DNA of 50,974 nt from an uncultured Clostridia bacterium. GTDB lineage: Bacteria; Bacillota; Clostridia; Christensenellales; Borkfalkiaceae. Positions 14,558 through 24,942 of the stretch are shown in pieces; positions within the stretch are counted from its first letter, which is position 1, and every line of letters begins with the position of its first letter. Under the pieces are notes generated by a model. That model was not told where the DNA came from. It searched no databases and saw only the letters and a program-made list of their open reading frames with translations. A program made the position numbers and the translations under genes. The DNA lies in the NCBI GenBank assembly GCA_944368065.1, contig CALVWV010000024.1, forward strand, positions 1 through 50,974, in the 5' to 3' direction.

Positions 14558-15994
14558 TTATACCTTTACTTCCCCTTTCTGTCCCAAAACTGCTTTGTTT
14601 GCTTCAAGGATAGGGTCTATCTCGCCAGAGATAAATTCAACAACCTGCGAGGGCGCCCGTCCGATAAATTTTTTAGCGTCGAGAATTTCATCGAGGCTGT
14701 CTTTTACAGCGGCAAACATATCGTCAGCCTTTATAAGCTCTATGAGGTTGTTGTCCCCGCCCAAGACTTTGACGTTTCTGCCCGCTTCCATTGAAAGAAC
14801 GCGTATTCTTTCGTGCAGTTCCTGTCTGTTGCCGCCCGCCTTTACGCATTCCATCATTATGTTTTCCGTAGCCATGAAAGGAAGCTCCGCCGCAATGTGC
14901 TTTGCTATGACCTTGTCGTACACGACAAGATTTTCAGAAACATTCATGTATATGTTGAGTATGCCGTCGAGCGCAAGGAACGCCTGAGCGTTTACTATTC
15001 TGCGGTTTGCGGAATCGTCGAGAGTGCGTTCGAACCACTGCGTGCCTGCGGTTATCGCGCTGTTCATCGGAAGGGATATAACAAACCTTGCGAGCGAACC
15101 CATACGTTCGCTGCGCATGGGGTTGCGCTTGTAAGCCATCGCCGACGAACCTATCTGGGATTTTTCGAACGGCTCTTCTATCTCCTTCATGTTCTGAAGA
15201 ATTCTTATGTCGTTGGAGAATTTATAGGCGCTCTGCGCAATCTGAGAAAGAACGCACAGCACATTGTAGTCGAATTTTCTGGGATAGGTCTGACCCGTTA
15301 CGCCGTAAACCTTTGTAAAGCCCATTTTGCCGACTACCCTTCTTTCGAGCTCCTTCACCTTTTCTTCGTCGCCGTCGAAAAGTTCCATGAAGCTTGCCTG
15401 CGTACCCGTCGTACCCTTGACTCCGCGAAGCTTGAAAGATGAAAGAAGATTTTCGAGGTCGTTGTAGTCAAGCTCGAGGTCCTGAAGCCAGAGCGCTGCG
15501 CGCTTGCCTACCGTGGTAAGCTGGGCGGGCTGAAGATGCGTAAAGCCGAGCGAGGGCAGGTCTTTATACTTAAGTGCAAACGTGCGGAGCTTATCCATCA
15601 CGTTGACGAGCTTTGCCTTTATAATCTGCAACGCATCGTACATGATTATAAGTTCGGAATTGCAGTCGACGAAGCAACTCGTGGCGCCGAGGTGAATTAT
15701 GGGCGCTGCTGATTTAGCCTGGTCGCCGAACGCCTTTACGTGCGCCATTACGTCGTGGCGTACCTGATGTTCATACTTTGCCGCGACGTCGAAATTAATA
15801 TCGTCGGCGTACTTCTTCATTTCGGCAACCTGACCTTCGGTTATGTTGAGTCCGAGCTCCATTTCAGATTCTGCGAGCGCAATCCAGAGCTTCCTCCACA
15901 GGCGGAAACGCTTGAGGTCGGAAAAGTTTTCGCTCATCTCCCTGCTTGCATATCTGGTGATGAGGGGATTTTCGTAAACGGTGTTGTCTGACAT
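14558..15994 (-). CDS. purB: Adenylosuccinate lyase
   Basis: 478 residues. Purine biosynthesis: it splits SAICAR to AICAR plus fumarate, and adenylosuccinate to AMP plus fumarate. The fumarate lyase signature GSSAMAYKRNPMRSE (282-296) carries the catalytic Ser on the flexible loop. His80 (VRHDVMAH) and His153 (FTHLQPAQ) are the other conserved acid/base positions. The start is behind GGGAG. It is the last gene of the comEB-ppi-small membrane protein-purB run. Its length matches the longer PurB type found in many Clostridia. Confidence 0.95.
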   Translation of the reverse strand: MSDNTVYENPLITRYASREMSENFSDLKRFRLWRKLWIALAESEMELGLNITEGQVAEMKKYADDINFDVAAKYEHQVRHDVMAHVKAFGDQAKSAAPIIHLGATSCFVDCNSELIIMYDALQIIKAKLVNVMDKLRTFALKYKDLPSLGFTHLQPAQLTTVGKRAALWLQDLELDYNDLENLLSSFKLRGVKGTTGTQASFMELFDGDEEKVKELERRVVGKMGFTKVYGVTGQTYPRKFDYNVLCVLSQIAQSAYKFSNDIRILQNMKEIEEPFEKSQIGSSAMAYKRNPMRSERMGSLARFVISLPMNSAITAGTQWFERTLDDSANRRIVNAQAFLALDGILNIYMNVSENLVVYDKVIAKHIAAELPFMATENIMMECVKAGGNRQELHERIRVLSMEAGRNVKVLGGDNNLIELIKADDMFAAVKDSLDEILDAKKFIGRAPSQVVEFISGEIDPILEANKAVLGQKGEVKV

Positions 15995-16045
15995 ATTTTT
16001 CTCCCGTAAATTCTGTATATTGAATGTAAAATTATTTTATCTGAC

Positions 16046-16288
16046 TTATTTTCTTTTTGCAAGGAAGTTTTTTACCGCCACTGCCGCAAGCGCGGCAACA
16101 GAAACCACTCCGTTTATGGAGCCTACGGCAATCACCACTATCCCTGCGAGCGCTCTCGCTCCCCTGCCCTCAGCCGAAGCGGGCAGATTTATCGCTGTAA
16201 AATATAAACCCAGCCCAACGGCGAGGCATACTATCGCCGCTGCAACGAACGACGAAAGCACGATTATAAGAGTTTTGTTCGTAGACAT
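16046..16288 (-). CDS. Small two-helix membrane protein, 80 aa
   Basis: Two hydrophobic stretches (about 6-33 and 46-72) rich in Ala/Val/Ile, with an external-looking linker (PASAEGRGAR) and a Lys/Arg-rich C-terminus (KNFLAKRK). No family is recognised. It starts 13 bases after the cyclophilin stop and ends 52 bases before purB, so it is probably in that operon. Function unknown. Confidence 0.6.
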   Translation of the reverse strand: MSTNKTLIIVLSSFVAAAIVCLAVGLGLYFTAINLPASAEGRGARALAGIVVIAVGSINGVVSVAALAAVAVKNFLAKRK

Positions 16289-16300
16289 ATGTAACGGCTT

Positions 16301-16822
16301 TCACGCCTTCCTGGGTTCGGGGTAATCGACGCCGAAAGTTTCGCAGGTTACCTTTTTCATGACCTGCGGAGCAAGCGGCTTATCCCTGAAATCCGTGCGG
16401 CAGGAAGCTATTTCGTCTACGACGTCCATACCCTCCACGACCTTGCCGAACGCGGCATACTGACCGTCGAGGTGGGAAGCGTTTTTATGCATTATGAAAA
16501 ATTGCGAACCGGCGCTGTCGGGCATCATCGTGCGCGCCATGGAAAGAACGCCGCGCGAATGTTTTATGTCGTTTGTCTTGAATCCGTTGAGCGCAAATTC
16601 GCCCCTGATAGAATAGCCGGGGCCGCCTGCGCCCGTGCCCGCGGGGTCGCCGCCCTGAATCATGAAGCCTTCTATTACCCTGTGGAACGTAAGTCCGTCG
16701 TAAAAGCCGCTTTTTACAAGGCTTAAAAAGTTGTTTACTGTGTTGGGCGCCTTGTCGGGATAGAGCTCCGCAACTATCTTTTTGCCGTTTTCCATTTCAA
16801 TGGTGACGCGGGGATTGTTCAT
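16301..16822 (-). CDS. Cyclophilin-type peptidyl-prolyl cis-trans isomerase
   Basis: 173 residues covering one cyclophilin domain: FHRVIEGFMIQGGDPAGTGA with the active-site Arg, then GVLSMARTMMPDSAGSQFFI and LDGQYAAFGKVVEGMDVV. There is no signal peptide, so it is cytoplasmic. It speeds proline isomerisation in folding proteins. The start is behind GAGG, 17 bases after comEB. Confidence 0.93.
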   Translation of the reverse strand: MNNPRVTIEMENGKKIVAELYPDKAPNTVNNFLSLVKSGFYDGLTFHRVIEGFMIQGGDPAGTGAGGPGYSIRGEFALNGFKTNDIKHSRGVLSMARTMMPDSAGSQFFIMHKNASHLDGQYAAFGKVVEGMDVVDEIASCRTDFRDKPLAPQVMKKVTCETFGVDYPEPRKA

Positions 16823-16839
16823 ATTTTATACCTCAGCAT

Positions 16840-17319
16840 TTATTCGGACGTTTTTTCGTCCTCTTTCTCAAGTTCTGAAAATTTTTCAAGTTTTACGCTG
16901 GCTTCATCGAAAAGCTTGAGCGAGAAGTCATCGGGATATCCGTCTTTGTACACGACGCGCTTTATGCCTGAATTTATTATTATTTTAGCGCATATCACGC
17001 AGGGCTGGTGCGTGCAGTAAAGGGTACAGCCTTCCACGCTGGAACCTACCCTCGCCGCCTGTATTATGGCGTTCTGTTCGGCGTGCACCGCGTAGCATAT
17101 CTCCTGCATTGTGCCGCTCTTTATGCCCATTTTGTTGCGGAGGCATTCGCCCTTGTCGACGCAGCTTTTTATTCCCTGAGGCGCGCCGTTGTAACCTGTG
17201 GCTATTATGCGCTTGTCGCGCACTATAACCGCACCGACGTGCCTGTTGGGCTTGCAGCAGCTCGACCATTCGCCGATATGCTCCGTAAGGGTCATAAACC
17301 TTTTATCCCATTTATCCAT
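16840..17319 (-). CDS. comEB: Deoxycytidylate deaminase (ComEB-type)
   Basis: 159 residues. It shows zinc ligand His79 with proton-shuttle Glu81 (YAVHAEQNAI) and the ligands Cys107 and Cys110 (HQPCVICAK), plus the N-terminal GAVIVRDKRIIATGYNG strand. It deaminates dCMP to dUMP, feeding thymidylate synthesis. The name comEB comes from its place in competence operons of Bacillus; here it heads a housekeeping operon with ppi and purB. A promoter with consensus-like boxes lies 34 bases upstream. Confidence 0.92.
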   Translation of the reverse strand: MDKWDKRFMTLTEHIGEWSSCCKPNRHVGAVIVRDKRIIATGYNGAPQGIKSCVDKGECLRNKMGIKSGTMQEICYAVHAEQNAIIQAARVGSSVEGCTLYCTHQPCVICAKIIINSGIKRVVYKDGYPDDFSLKLFDEASVKLEKFSELEKEDEKTSE

Positions 17320-17352
17320 AGCCTGAATAAGCTCCTAGTTTAATCGCAAATG

Positions 17353-17381
17353 ATTGTACCATATTTTTCAGAAAATTGCAA
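17353..17381 (-). promoter_or_regulatory. Sigma-A promoter of comEB-ppi-purB operon
   Basis: Minus strand TTGCAA (17381-17376), 17 bases, TACAAT (17358-17353). AGGAG follows at a longer than usual distance from the comEB ATG. Confidence 0.75.
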
Positions 17382-17398
17382 TTTTTTATAATAATATG

Positions 17399-17426
17399 TT
17401 TAACTTTAATTGCCGTCGTTTATAAA
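17399..17426 (+). promoter_or_regulatory. Possible groES promoter
   Basis: TTTAAC, 16 bases, TATAAA upstream of groES. The match is only moderate. No CIRCE dyad (TTAGCACTC-N9-GAGTGCTAA) is visible between the divergent genes. Confidence 0.4.
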
Positions 17427-17469
17427 AATGATGTACGAAAAATTCTAAAGTTTATCGGAGGTATCTTTT

Positions 17470-17754
17470 ATGAACATAAGACCTTTGTTCGACAAAGTTG
17501 TCGTTGAAGCCGTAAAAGCCGAAGAGAAATCCAAGGGCGGCATAATACTTACGGCGGCGGCTCAGGAAAAGCCTGCCACCTGCGTTGTTATAGCAGTCGG
17601 CCCCGGCGGCATTGTAGACGGCAAGGAAGTTAAAATGCAGGTTAAACCCGGCGATAAAGTGCTTCTTTCCAAGTACAGCGGAACGGAAGTTAAAGTTGAC
17701 GGCAAAGAATATACCATAATCCGCCAGAGCGATATTCTGGCAGTTGTTGAATAA
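17470..17754 (+). CDS. groES: Co-chaperonin GroES
   Basis: 94 residues, the standard length. It has the N-terminal NIRPLFDKVVVEAVKAEEKS, the mobile loop KGGIILTAAAQEKP that contacts GroEL, and the C-terminal EYTIIRQSDILAVVE. It caps the GroEL folding chamber. CGGAGG lies upstream and groEL begins 16 bases downstream. Confidence 0.97.
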   Translation: MNIRPLFDKVVVEAVKAEEKSKGGIILTAAAQEKPATCVVIAVGPGGIVDGKEVKMQVKPGDKVLLSKYSGTEVKVDGKEYTIIRQSDILAVVE

Positions 17755-19395
<1,641 letters not shown>

Positions 19396-19419
19396 TAACC
19401 GATAAACTTTTAAATAAAT

Positions 19420-19463
19420 AACAGCGCCCGCGCAAGGAGACTTGCGCGGGCGCTGTTATTTTT
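19420..19463 (+). terminator. Strong rho-independent terminator after groEL
   Basis: A 17-bp perfect stem (AACAGCGCCCGCGCAAG) with loop GAGA, followed by ATTTTTG, 24 bases after the groEL stop. It may also stop leftward transcription from the CMD-family gene. Confidence 0.92.
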
Positions 19464-19524
19464 GTCCTTTGATTTTTGTCGTTTGATTTTATAATGCACG
19501 AAAAAACGCATTCAGCCTGACAAT

Positions 19525-20286
19525 TTATCGGGATATGTTCTTTTCGGCCGCATCGATAGCTGAAAGCGCATTAAGGCTACGCGGATATCCGATGTACGGC
19601 ACATTGAAGCTTACAATATCGTACAAAAACTTTTTATCGTTGCCGACGCGCATGTTGCCCGCAGCGTGACTTATAAGCTGAGATTCACACCCGCCGAAAG
19701 CGTACAGAAAGCAGAATGTTATCATTTCACGCTGTCTGATATCAAGCACGCCGCGCGTATAATAATCGCCGAAACAGTTGTCCGCCAGCCAGTAATTTAT
19801 GCGCTCCCTTCCCTCGGGCGCATTTTTCCAGAACCCGCGCATGCCTTCGCCGAAAATTTTAATCTGAATGTCGTTGCCAGCCGCAAGCCTGTTATCTTTA
19901 TTTGTCGTAGCGGCGTTTTCAAGCGGCAGAGATATCCCGCACGACAAAAACACTTCGTTCATAGCGTACAAAAACGGCAGGGCTCTGCCCGCACCCAGAT
20001 ATGCCGTAGCCTGATATACAATTTCGCGCGCCTCTTCCGCCGTAACCCCGCAGCTGAGCGCCGCGGGAAGCATAAATTTGAAAGCTTCTGTCCCGCCGCA
20101 ACCGAGCAACGCGGCAAGCATACTCATATGCGCAGTTTTTTCATCGAGCGATACCCCGTTTTTTACCTCGTCGAAGGCAAAATCGGCAAAAAGCTGATAA
20201 AATTCGGGGTCAGTTTCGCGCAAAGCGCTCTCTTTTCCCCAAAAAGCTTTTTTAATATATTTTTCAGTATTTTCAGTAAGCTGCAT
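19525..20286 (-). CDS. Carboxymuconolactone decarboxylase-family protein (two CMD domains)
   Basis: 253 residues with two CMD/AhpD-like repeats: about 45-120 (SMLAALLGCGGTEAFKFMLP, EEAREIVYQATAYLGAGRAL) and about 155-240 (GVLDIRQREMITFCFLYAFG). The CxxC of AhpD-type peroxidases is absent, so a peroxidase role is unlikely. Two-domain proteins of this kind are common in anaerobes and are often annotated as gamma-carboxymuconolactone decarboxylase without proof. GGGAGG precedes the start. A possible promoter (TTGACT with a poor -10) and two small dyads lie upstream. Confidence 0.8.
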   Translation of the reverse strand: MQLTENTEKYIKKAFWGKESALRETDPEFYQLFADFAFDEVKNGVSLDEKTAHMSMLAALLGCGGTEAFKFMLPAALSCGVTAEEAREIVYQATAYLGAGRALPFLYAMNEVFLSCGISLPLENAATTNKDNRLAAGNDIQIKIFGEGMRGFWKNAPEGRERINYWLADNCFGDYYTRGVLDIRQREMITFCFLYAFGGCESQLISHAAGNMRVGNDKKFLYDIVSFNVPYIGYPRSLNALSAIDAAEKNISR

Positions 20287-20619
20287 GCTTTACCTCCCAA
20301 AACAATATCTTACGATAAGATTGTAATACTTAAACCGCGCTTTAAGTCAACACTCGTCAAGTAAAATTTTTTATAAATCTGGCTGACAGCTGAACATCCT
20401 GGCGAACGCTTTGCACAAATTTTTTTCTTTGCCGTCAGACTTTGCCCTCGAAGACGTGCAGTCATTACGCCTTTTTTATTGCGAGTGCTCACTGCCTTAT
20501 ATAATTTCGTTTGCACTCCGGCTTACCTCAATTGCGTACTTCCCTGTCTGAAAAATTGCAAAAAAATGCGGCGACCGCACTCCGCAAAAAGGGAAACCGA
20601 CCTCCGCAATCAACTCTGT
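20287..20619. other. Intergenic region with dyads; no gene seen
   Basis: Holds ATCTTACGATAAGAT (20308-20322) and CTTAAACCGCGCTTTAAG (20329-20346), both palindromic and located where the promoter of the leftward CMD gene should be. They are candidate repressor sites. The other half holds the ynbB terminator. Open frames across this stretch look like shadows. Confidence 0.4.
20560..20579 (-). terminator. Terminator after ynbB
   Basis: Minus-strand stem TGCGG / CCGCA with loop TCG followed by seven T, about 40 bases beyond the ynbB stop. Confidence 0.7.
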
Positions 20620-21843
20620 TTATACTATTTTATCGAGGATTTTCATAAGAGCGTATTTGCCGTGCTCATACGTAAGTCCGCCCTGAAAATACGCAATGTA
20701 AGGCGGCTTTACGGGACCGTCGGCAGAGAGCTCTATCGAAGCGCCCGAAACAAAAGTACCCGCCGCCATAATTATTTTATCGTCGTATCCAGGCATATCC
20801 CACGGCTCGCAGGTAACATAGCTGTCCACGGGCGACGCGTACTGCACTTCGCAGATGAAATGCACCATTTTTTCCGCATCGCCAAACTCTATCGCCCTCG
20901 TTATGTCGTGAGGAAGTTTATCCACCGACGGATAATTTATATATCCCAGCCCGTCCATTGCCTCGCCTATGAGAAGGCTGCATTTAAGAGCCTGGGCGAC
21001 GGTGTGCGGCGCCATGAAAAAGCCCTGATAATAATACTGATAGCCGTAAGCGTGAGAACCCACTTCCATGCCTATAGAAGGCGCGGTGAGGCGCTTGCCT
21101 ATAAGGTCGATATATTTTTCTTTGCCGCAGATGTAACCGCCAGTCTGCGCAAGCCCGCCGCCAGGATTTTTGATGAGCGAACCCACTATAAGATCCGCGC
21201 CGACTTCCGTAGGCTCCTTCTTTTCCACAAATTCGCCGTAGCAGTTATCAACAAAAATGCAGCCCTCAAACCCGTTTTCGCGCACGAATGCGCACACTTC
21301 GCCTATTTCATCGACCGAAAACGCGTCGCGGAGCTCATAACCGCGCGAACGCTGGATATAAACCATTTTCGCGCCTTTAAGCCCGTCCTTTATGGCTTTG
21401 AAATCAAATTTGCCGTCTGCGAGGTCGCAGCAGCGGAAATTTATTCCGAAATCCTTTAAAGAACCGTTGCCCTCGCCGTAAATTACCCCGCGGATAGTAT
21501 CGTACGGAAGTCCGCTGACGCAGAACATCGTATCGCCGGGGCGCAGAACGCCGAAAAGCGCAACGGTAAGCGCATGCGTGCCCGAAAGAATATGCGGCGA
21601 AACTATTCCTGCCTCCGCACCGAAAGCTTCGGCGTAAACTTCGCCGAGGCAATCTCTGCCTTCATCGCCATATCCGTAGCCGCTTGTGCCGGCAAAATGG
21701 CGCGCCGCTATTCTCTTGTGCGAAAACGCTTCGCATACCTTAGCCTGATTATAAAAGGCAATATCGTCTATCCGGGCAAATTTATCTTTTAACTTTTCTT
21801 CGCAATCTTTAATATATTTTTCTTTGTCAAATTCTTTTTTCAT
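20620..21843 (-). CDS. ynbB: PLP-dependent methionine gamma-lyase / 'aluminium resistance' family protein
   Basis: 407 residues of the YnbB family. The PLP-type fold shows GTSGYGYGDEGRDCLGEVYA, HILSGTHALTVALFG, CIFVDNCYGEFVEK (Asp cofactor contact) and the internal-aldimine Lys in VGSLIKNPGGGLAQTGGYI. The family is usually annotated as aluminium resistance or cystathionine beta-lyase-like; the real substrate is uncertain. It overlaps miaA by 17 bases, so translation is likely coupled. In many Firmicutes hfq stands between miaA and ynbB; it is missing here. Confidence 0.85.
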   Translation of the reverse strand: MKKEFDKEKYIKDCEEKLKDKFARIDDIAFYNQAKVCEAFSHKRIAARHFAGTSGYGYGDEGRDCLGEVYAEAFGAEAGIVSPHILSGTHALTVALFGVLRPGDTMFCVSGLPYDTIRGVIYGEGNGSLKDFGINFRCCDLADGKFDFKAIKDGLKGAKMVYIQRSRGYELRDAFSVDEIGEVCAFVRENGFEGCIFVDNCYGEFVEKKEPTEVGADLIVGSLIKNPGGGLAQTGGYICGKEKYIDLIGKRLTAPSIGMEVGSHAYGYQYYYQGFFMAPHTVAQALKCSLLIGEAMDGLGYINYPSVDKLPHDITRAIEFGDAEKMVHFICEVQYASPVDSYVTCEPWDMPGYDDKIIMAAGTFVSGASIELSADGPVKPPYIAYFQGGLTYEHGKYALMKILDKIV

Positions 21844-22750
21844 GGTTTTTCAAAATTTCAATAACGTTTTCAGCCGTAGCTTCCTTTGCGGAAAGTGTTA
21901 TAAGATCAGGCAATTTTTTAAAAAAAGTTATCTGTCTTTTCGCATAATGGCGGGTATTTTGCTTGATTATATCACGCATAGTACTTTGTGAAAGCCCCTT
22001 TTTAAGGCATTCTATAACTTCTTTATATCCTATCGCCTGCATACAGCGGCAATTTTCGTCCACACCGCGCGAAAGCAGCGAACGAACTTCTTCTACGAGC
22101 CCCGATTCAAACATCTTATCGACGCGCAAATTTATTCTTTCGTACAGCTCCTCTCTCGGATAGTCAATTGCAACAGCCACATAATCAAAGCGAGGCTTAA
22201 GCCCGTCGCATATTTCCGATTTCTTTATTCCGCCCGCTTCAAAAATTTCAAGCGCGCGGATAACGCGCTTTAAGTCGTTGGGGTGAAGTTTTTCAGCGGC
22301 GACTGGGTCGGTTTCTTTAAGGATTGCGTACACATACTCTTTACCGTGCTCTTCGGCAAGTTTTTCGTATTTTTCACGCACCTTCGGCGCGGCGGCAACT
22401 TTGCCGTAACTGAAATTGAAAAGCAGAGAATTTATATAAAAACCTGTTCCACCGCAGATTACGGGTATTTTACCGTCAGACAGCAGCTTTTCGGCTGTCG
22501 GAAGAGCGGCTTCACGGAAGTCTGACACGCTGTATTCGGCAAAAGGTTCCGCAACGTCTATCATATAATGCGGAACGCCGAGCTTTTCATCTTCCGTAGG
22601 TTTTGCCGTACCTATATCAAGTCCTTTGTATACGAGCTGTGAATCGGCAGAGATTACGGCGCTTTCAAGAAGCTTTGCGCACTGCGCCGCAAGAGCTGTC
22701 TTGCCCGTAGCCGTCGCTCCGCATATGACCAATACCTGCGCCGACATCAC
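21827..22750 (-). CDS. miaA: tRNA dimethylallyltransferase
   Basis: 307 residues. The P-loop CGATATGKTALA (about 10-21), SADSQLVYKGLDIGTAKPT and PVICGGTGFY motifs are typical. It adds the isopentenyl group to A37 of tRNAs reading UNN codons. MiaB, encoded upstream in the same run, then methylthiolates this base. Its start overlaps the mutL stop by 4 bases. Confidence 0.95.
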   Translation of the reverse strand: MMSAQVLVICGATATGKTALAAQCAKLLESAVISADSQLVYKGLDIGTAKPTEDEKLGVPHYMIDVAEPFAEYSVSDFREAALPTAEKLLSDGKIPVICGGTGFYINSLLFNFSYGKVAAAPKVREKYEKLAEEHGKEYVYAILKETDPVAAEKLHPNDLKRVIRALEIFEAGGIKKSEICDGLKPRFDYVAVAIDYPREELYERINLRVDKMFESGLVEEVRSLLSRGVDENCRCMQAIGYKEVIECLKKGLSQSTMRDIIKQNTRHYAKRQITFFKKLPDLITLSAKEATAENVIEILKNHEKRI

Positions 22751-24942
22751 ACTATCCTTTTGAACATCTTTTCAATCTGATATTTTGTAAGCTTGACGGC
22801 TACAGGTCTGCCGTGCGGGCATTTGAGCCCCATATCGCCCTGCATTTTTTCAAGCAGACCGTCAGCTTCCTGTCTTGTGAGCTCCATCCCGCCCTTGACA
22901 GCGTGTTTGCACGCCGCCATGGCAAGCTTGTCTTTCAAGACGTCCTCCATTTTAATGCTCTTAAAGCCTGCTATATCGCCGAGAATTTCGTCAAAGAAAC
23001 CTTTTAAATCCATATCTTTGAGGTCGGCGGGCACTTCGCATACCCTGTATGCGTTGATGCCGAAAGGCTCTATGTCGAAACCCATATCGCGGATAACGGA
23101 CAGATTTTCTTCAAAAAACGAATTTTCTGCAGGTGTGAGGCTTATTACATACGGAACAAGCATTCCCTGACGCGGAACTTCCCTGTCCGACATCTGCTCT
23201 TTCAGTCTGTCGTAAATAAGGCGCTCGTGCGCGGCATGCTGATCGATGAGATAGACGCTGTCGTCAATCTCGTATAACAAATAAGTATTGAAAAGGTTGC
23301 CTTTATAGGTAAAAGTATGACAGGAAAGCTTCTGCTGATCGGAAGGCTTTGAAGCGGAATTTTCAACCGCACCGTCGCCGAAAAGACCCGCAGGCGGTGA
23401 GCTTACCGTAAGAACATGCTTTTCATTCTGACCGCCGTAGTAGGCATATATAGGGTACGTATTTTCTCTGTCCTCAAACTTCGGAGCTTCATAATCTTCA
23501 TACGGCGATTGTTCTGCCTTTTCGCCGCTCCGGGAATAAGAAGCTGATTTTTCGTTTGAAAAATCGGGCAGTTTAATCTCTTTGCCAGACTTTACCGCAG
23601 CGCCGTCCGCCCCAGGCGTTTCAGCATTCCCAGCGGAAGTTCCGTAAGAAGAAAGCGATCTGTTCTGATAATTCTGCAAAGTATCGCCGTTATTCTCGCC
23701 GTTTTCCCCGTCCGCCGATGAACGATAACCGGCACAGGGTAGAGAATTATTCTTACCCGAAAAAGCGCCGCCATTTGATACTGAACCCGTCCCCGACATA
23801 ACAGTATCGGTTGTAAGCTGTTTTCCGCCGGAATAAGGCGCGCCGCCAAAATCCATTCCGCCTTTTGCCGCATACTGCTCAAAAGACATTTCGCTTTCGG
23901 GCATGGATGACTTTATTTCAGGTATGCGCGTACTGTCAACGACAAAGTCTGCAGCCCGCGCCGTTCCGTCGAGGATTGAAGAAATAACCGAATAAACGGC
24001 GCTGTAAATCAGTCTGCCGTCCGTAAAACGCACATCAGCTTTATTGGGATGAACGTTTACGTCCACCATATCCGTCGGGACATCCACAAACAGCACATAG
24101 AAAGGATACTGCCTCTTCATGAGGTAGCTCGCATAAGCGTTGGTTATCGCCGACGAAATTATATTATTGATAATATATCTGCCGTTGAGAAACAGGCTCT
24201 GGTAGCTTTTATTGGGTTTGAAAAAGTTCTGGTTGCCTATGAAGCCATGTATTTTGATTCCGTTCTTTTCGGCATTGATTTTAAAACACTGAGGTATTAC
24301 TTTGGCCCCGTATACCTGAGTCACCGCCTCGTCAAGACCGTTGCCGAAAGACTGAAGCCTGAGCTTCCCCTCCGAATAATATCTGAAGGAAACTTCGGGA
24401 TTACCGAGAATGAACCTTGAAACAAAGTTCTGAATATCTCCCTCTTCCGCCTTGTCGCTCTTTAAAAATTTCGCGCGGACGGGTGTGTTGTAAAACAGGT
24501 CGTGCACGGCAACTTCCGTGCCTTTATCGAGCGCCGCAGGCTCTACCTTACCAGTATAACCGCCTTCGCAGACTACTCTGCAGGCAGGATTGCCCGCCGT
24601 TACCGAAATAATTTCCGTGCGGGATATCGAAGATATGCTTGCAAGCGCTTCGCCGCGGAAACCGAGAGTTTTGATAACGTCCAGGTCCTCCACCTTGGAA
24701 ACCTTGCTCGTGGCGTGGGGAAGAAATGCGCTGCTCATATCGTCCGCCTCTATTCCGCTGCCGTTGTCGCACACCTTTATAAGCTGCCTGCCACCCTTTT
24801 CAATATATATTGAAATTTCCGTAGCGCCCGCATCCAGCGAGTTTTCCACAAGCTCTTTGAGCGCCGAATACGGTCTGTCGACAACTTCGCCCGCAGCAAT
24901 TCTGTTGTATATGTCCTTGGTAAGTATGTTGATTTTTCCCAT
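22747..24942 (-). CDS. mutL: DNA mismatch repair protein MutL
   Basis: 731 residues. The N-terminal GHKL ATPase (1-330) shows LVENSLDAGATEI, GFRGEALASISSI and NVHPNKADVRF. A low-complexity Ser/Gly/Asn linker (about 345-525) is longer than in most MutL proteins. The C-terminal dimerisation domain carries the endonuclease motif DQHAAHERLIYDR (its last acidic residue is Asp where Glu is usual), ACKHAVKGG and CPHGRPV. It should nick the unmethylated strand after MutS recognition, as in bacteria without MutH. Its start overlaps the mutS stop. Confidence 0.95.
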   Translation of the reverse strand: MGKINILTKDIYNRIAAGEVVDRPYSALKELVENSLDAGATEISIYIEKGGRQLIKVCDNGSGIEADDMSSAFLPHATSKVSKVEDLDVIKTLGFRGEALASISSISRTEIISVTAGNPACRVVCEGGYTGKVEPAALDKGTEVAVHDLFYNTPVRAKFLKSDKAEEGDIQNFVSRFILGNPEVSFRYYSEGKLRLQSFGNGLDEAVTQVYGAKVIPQCFKINAEKNGIKIHGFIGNQNFFKPNKSYQSLFLNGRYIINNIISSAITNAYASYLMKRQYPFYVLFVDVPTDMVDVNVHPNKADVRFTDGRLIYSAVYSVISSILDGTARAADFVVDSTRIPEIKSSMPESEMSFEQYAAKGGMDFGGAPYSGGKQLTTDTVMSGTGSVSNGGAFSGKNNSLPCAGYRSSADGENGENNGDTLQNYQNRSLSSYGTSAGNAETPGADGAAVKSGKEIKLPDFSNEKSASYSRSGEKAEQSPYEDYEAPKFEDRENTYPIYAYYGGQNEKHVLTVSSPPAGLFGDGAVENSASKPSDQQKLSCHTFTYKGNLFNTYLLYEIDDSVYLIDQHAAHERLIYDRLKEQMSDREVPRQGMLVPYVISLTPAENSFFEENLSVIRDMGFDIEPFGINAYRVCEVPADLKDMDLKGFFDEILGDIAGFKSIKMEDVLKDKLAMAACKHAVKGGMELTRQEADGLLEKMQGDMGLKCPHGRPVAVKLTKYQIEKMFKRIV

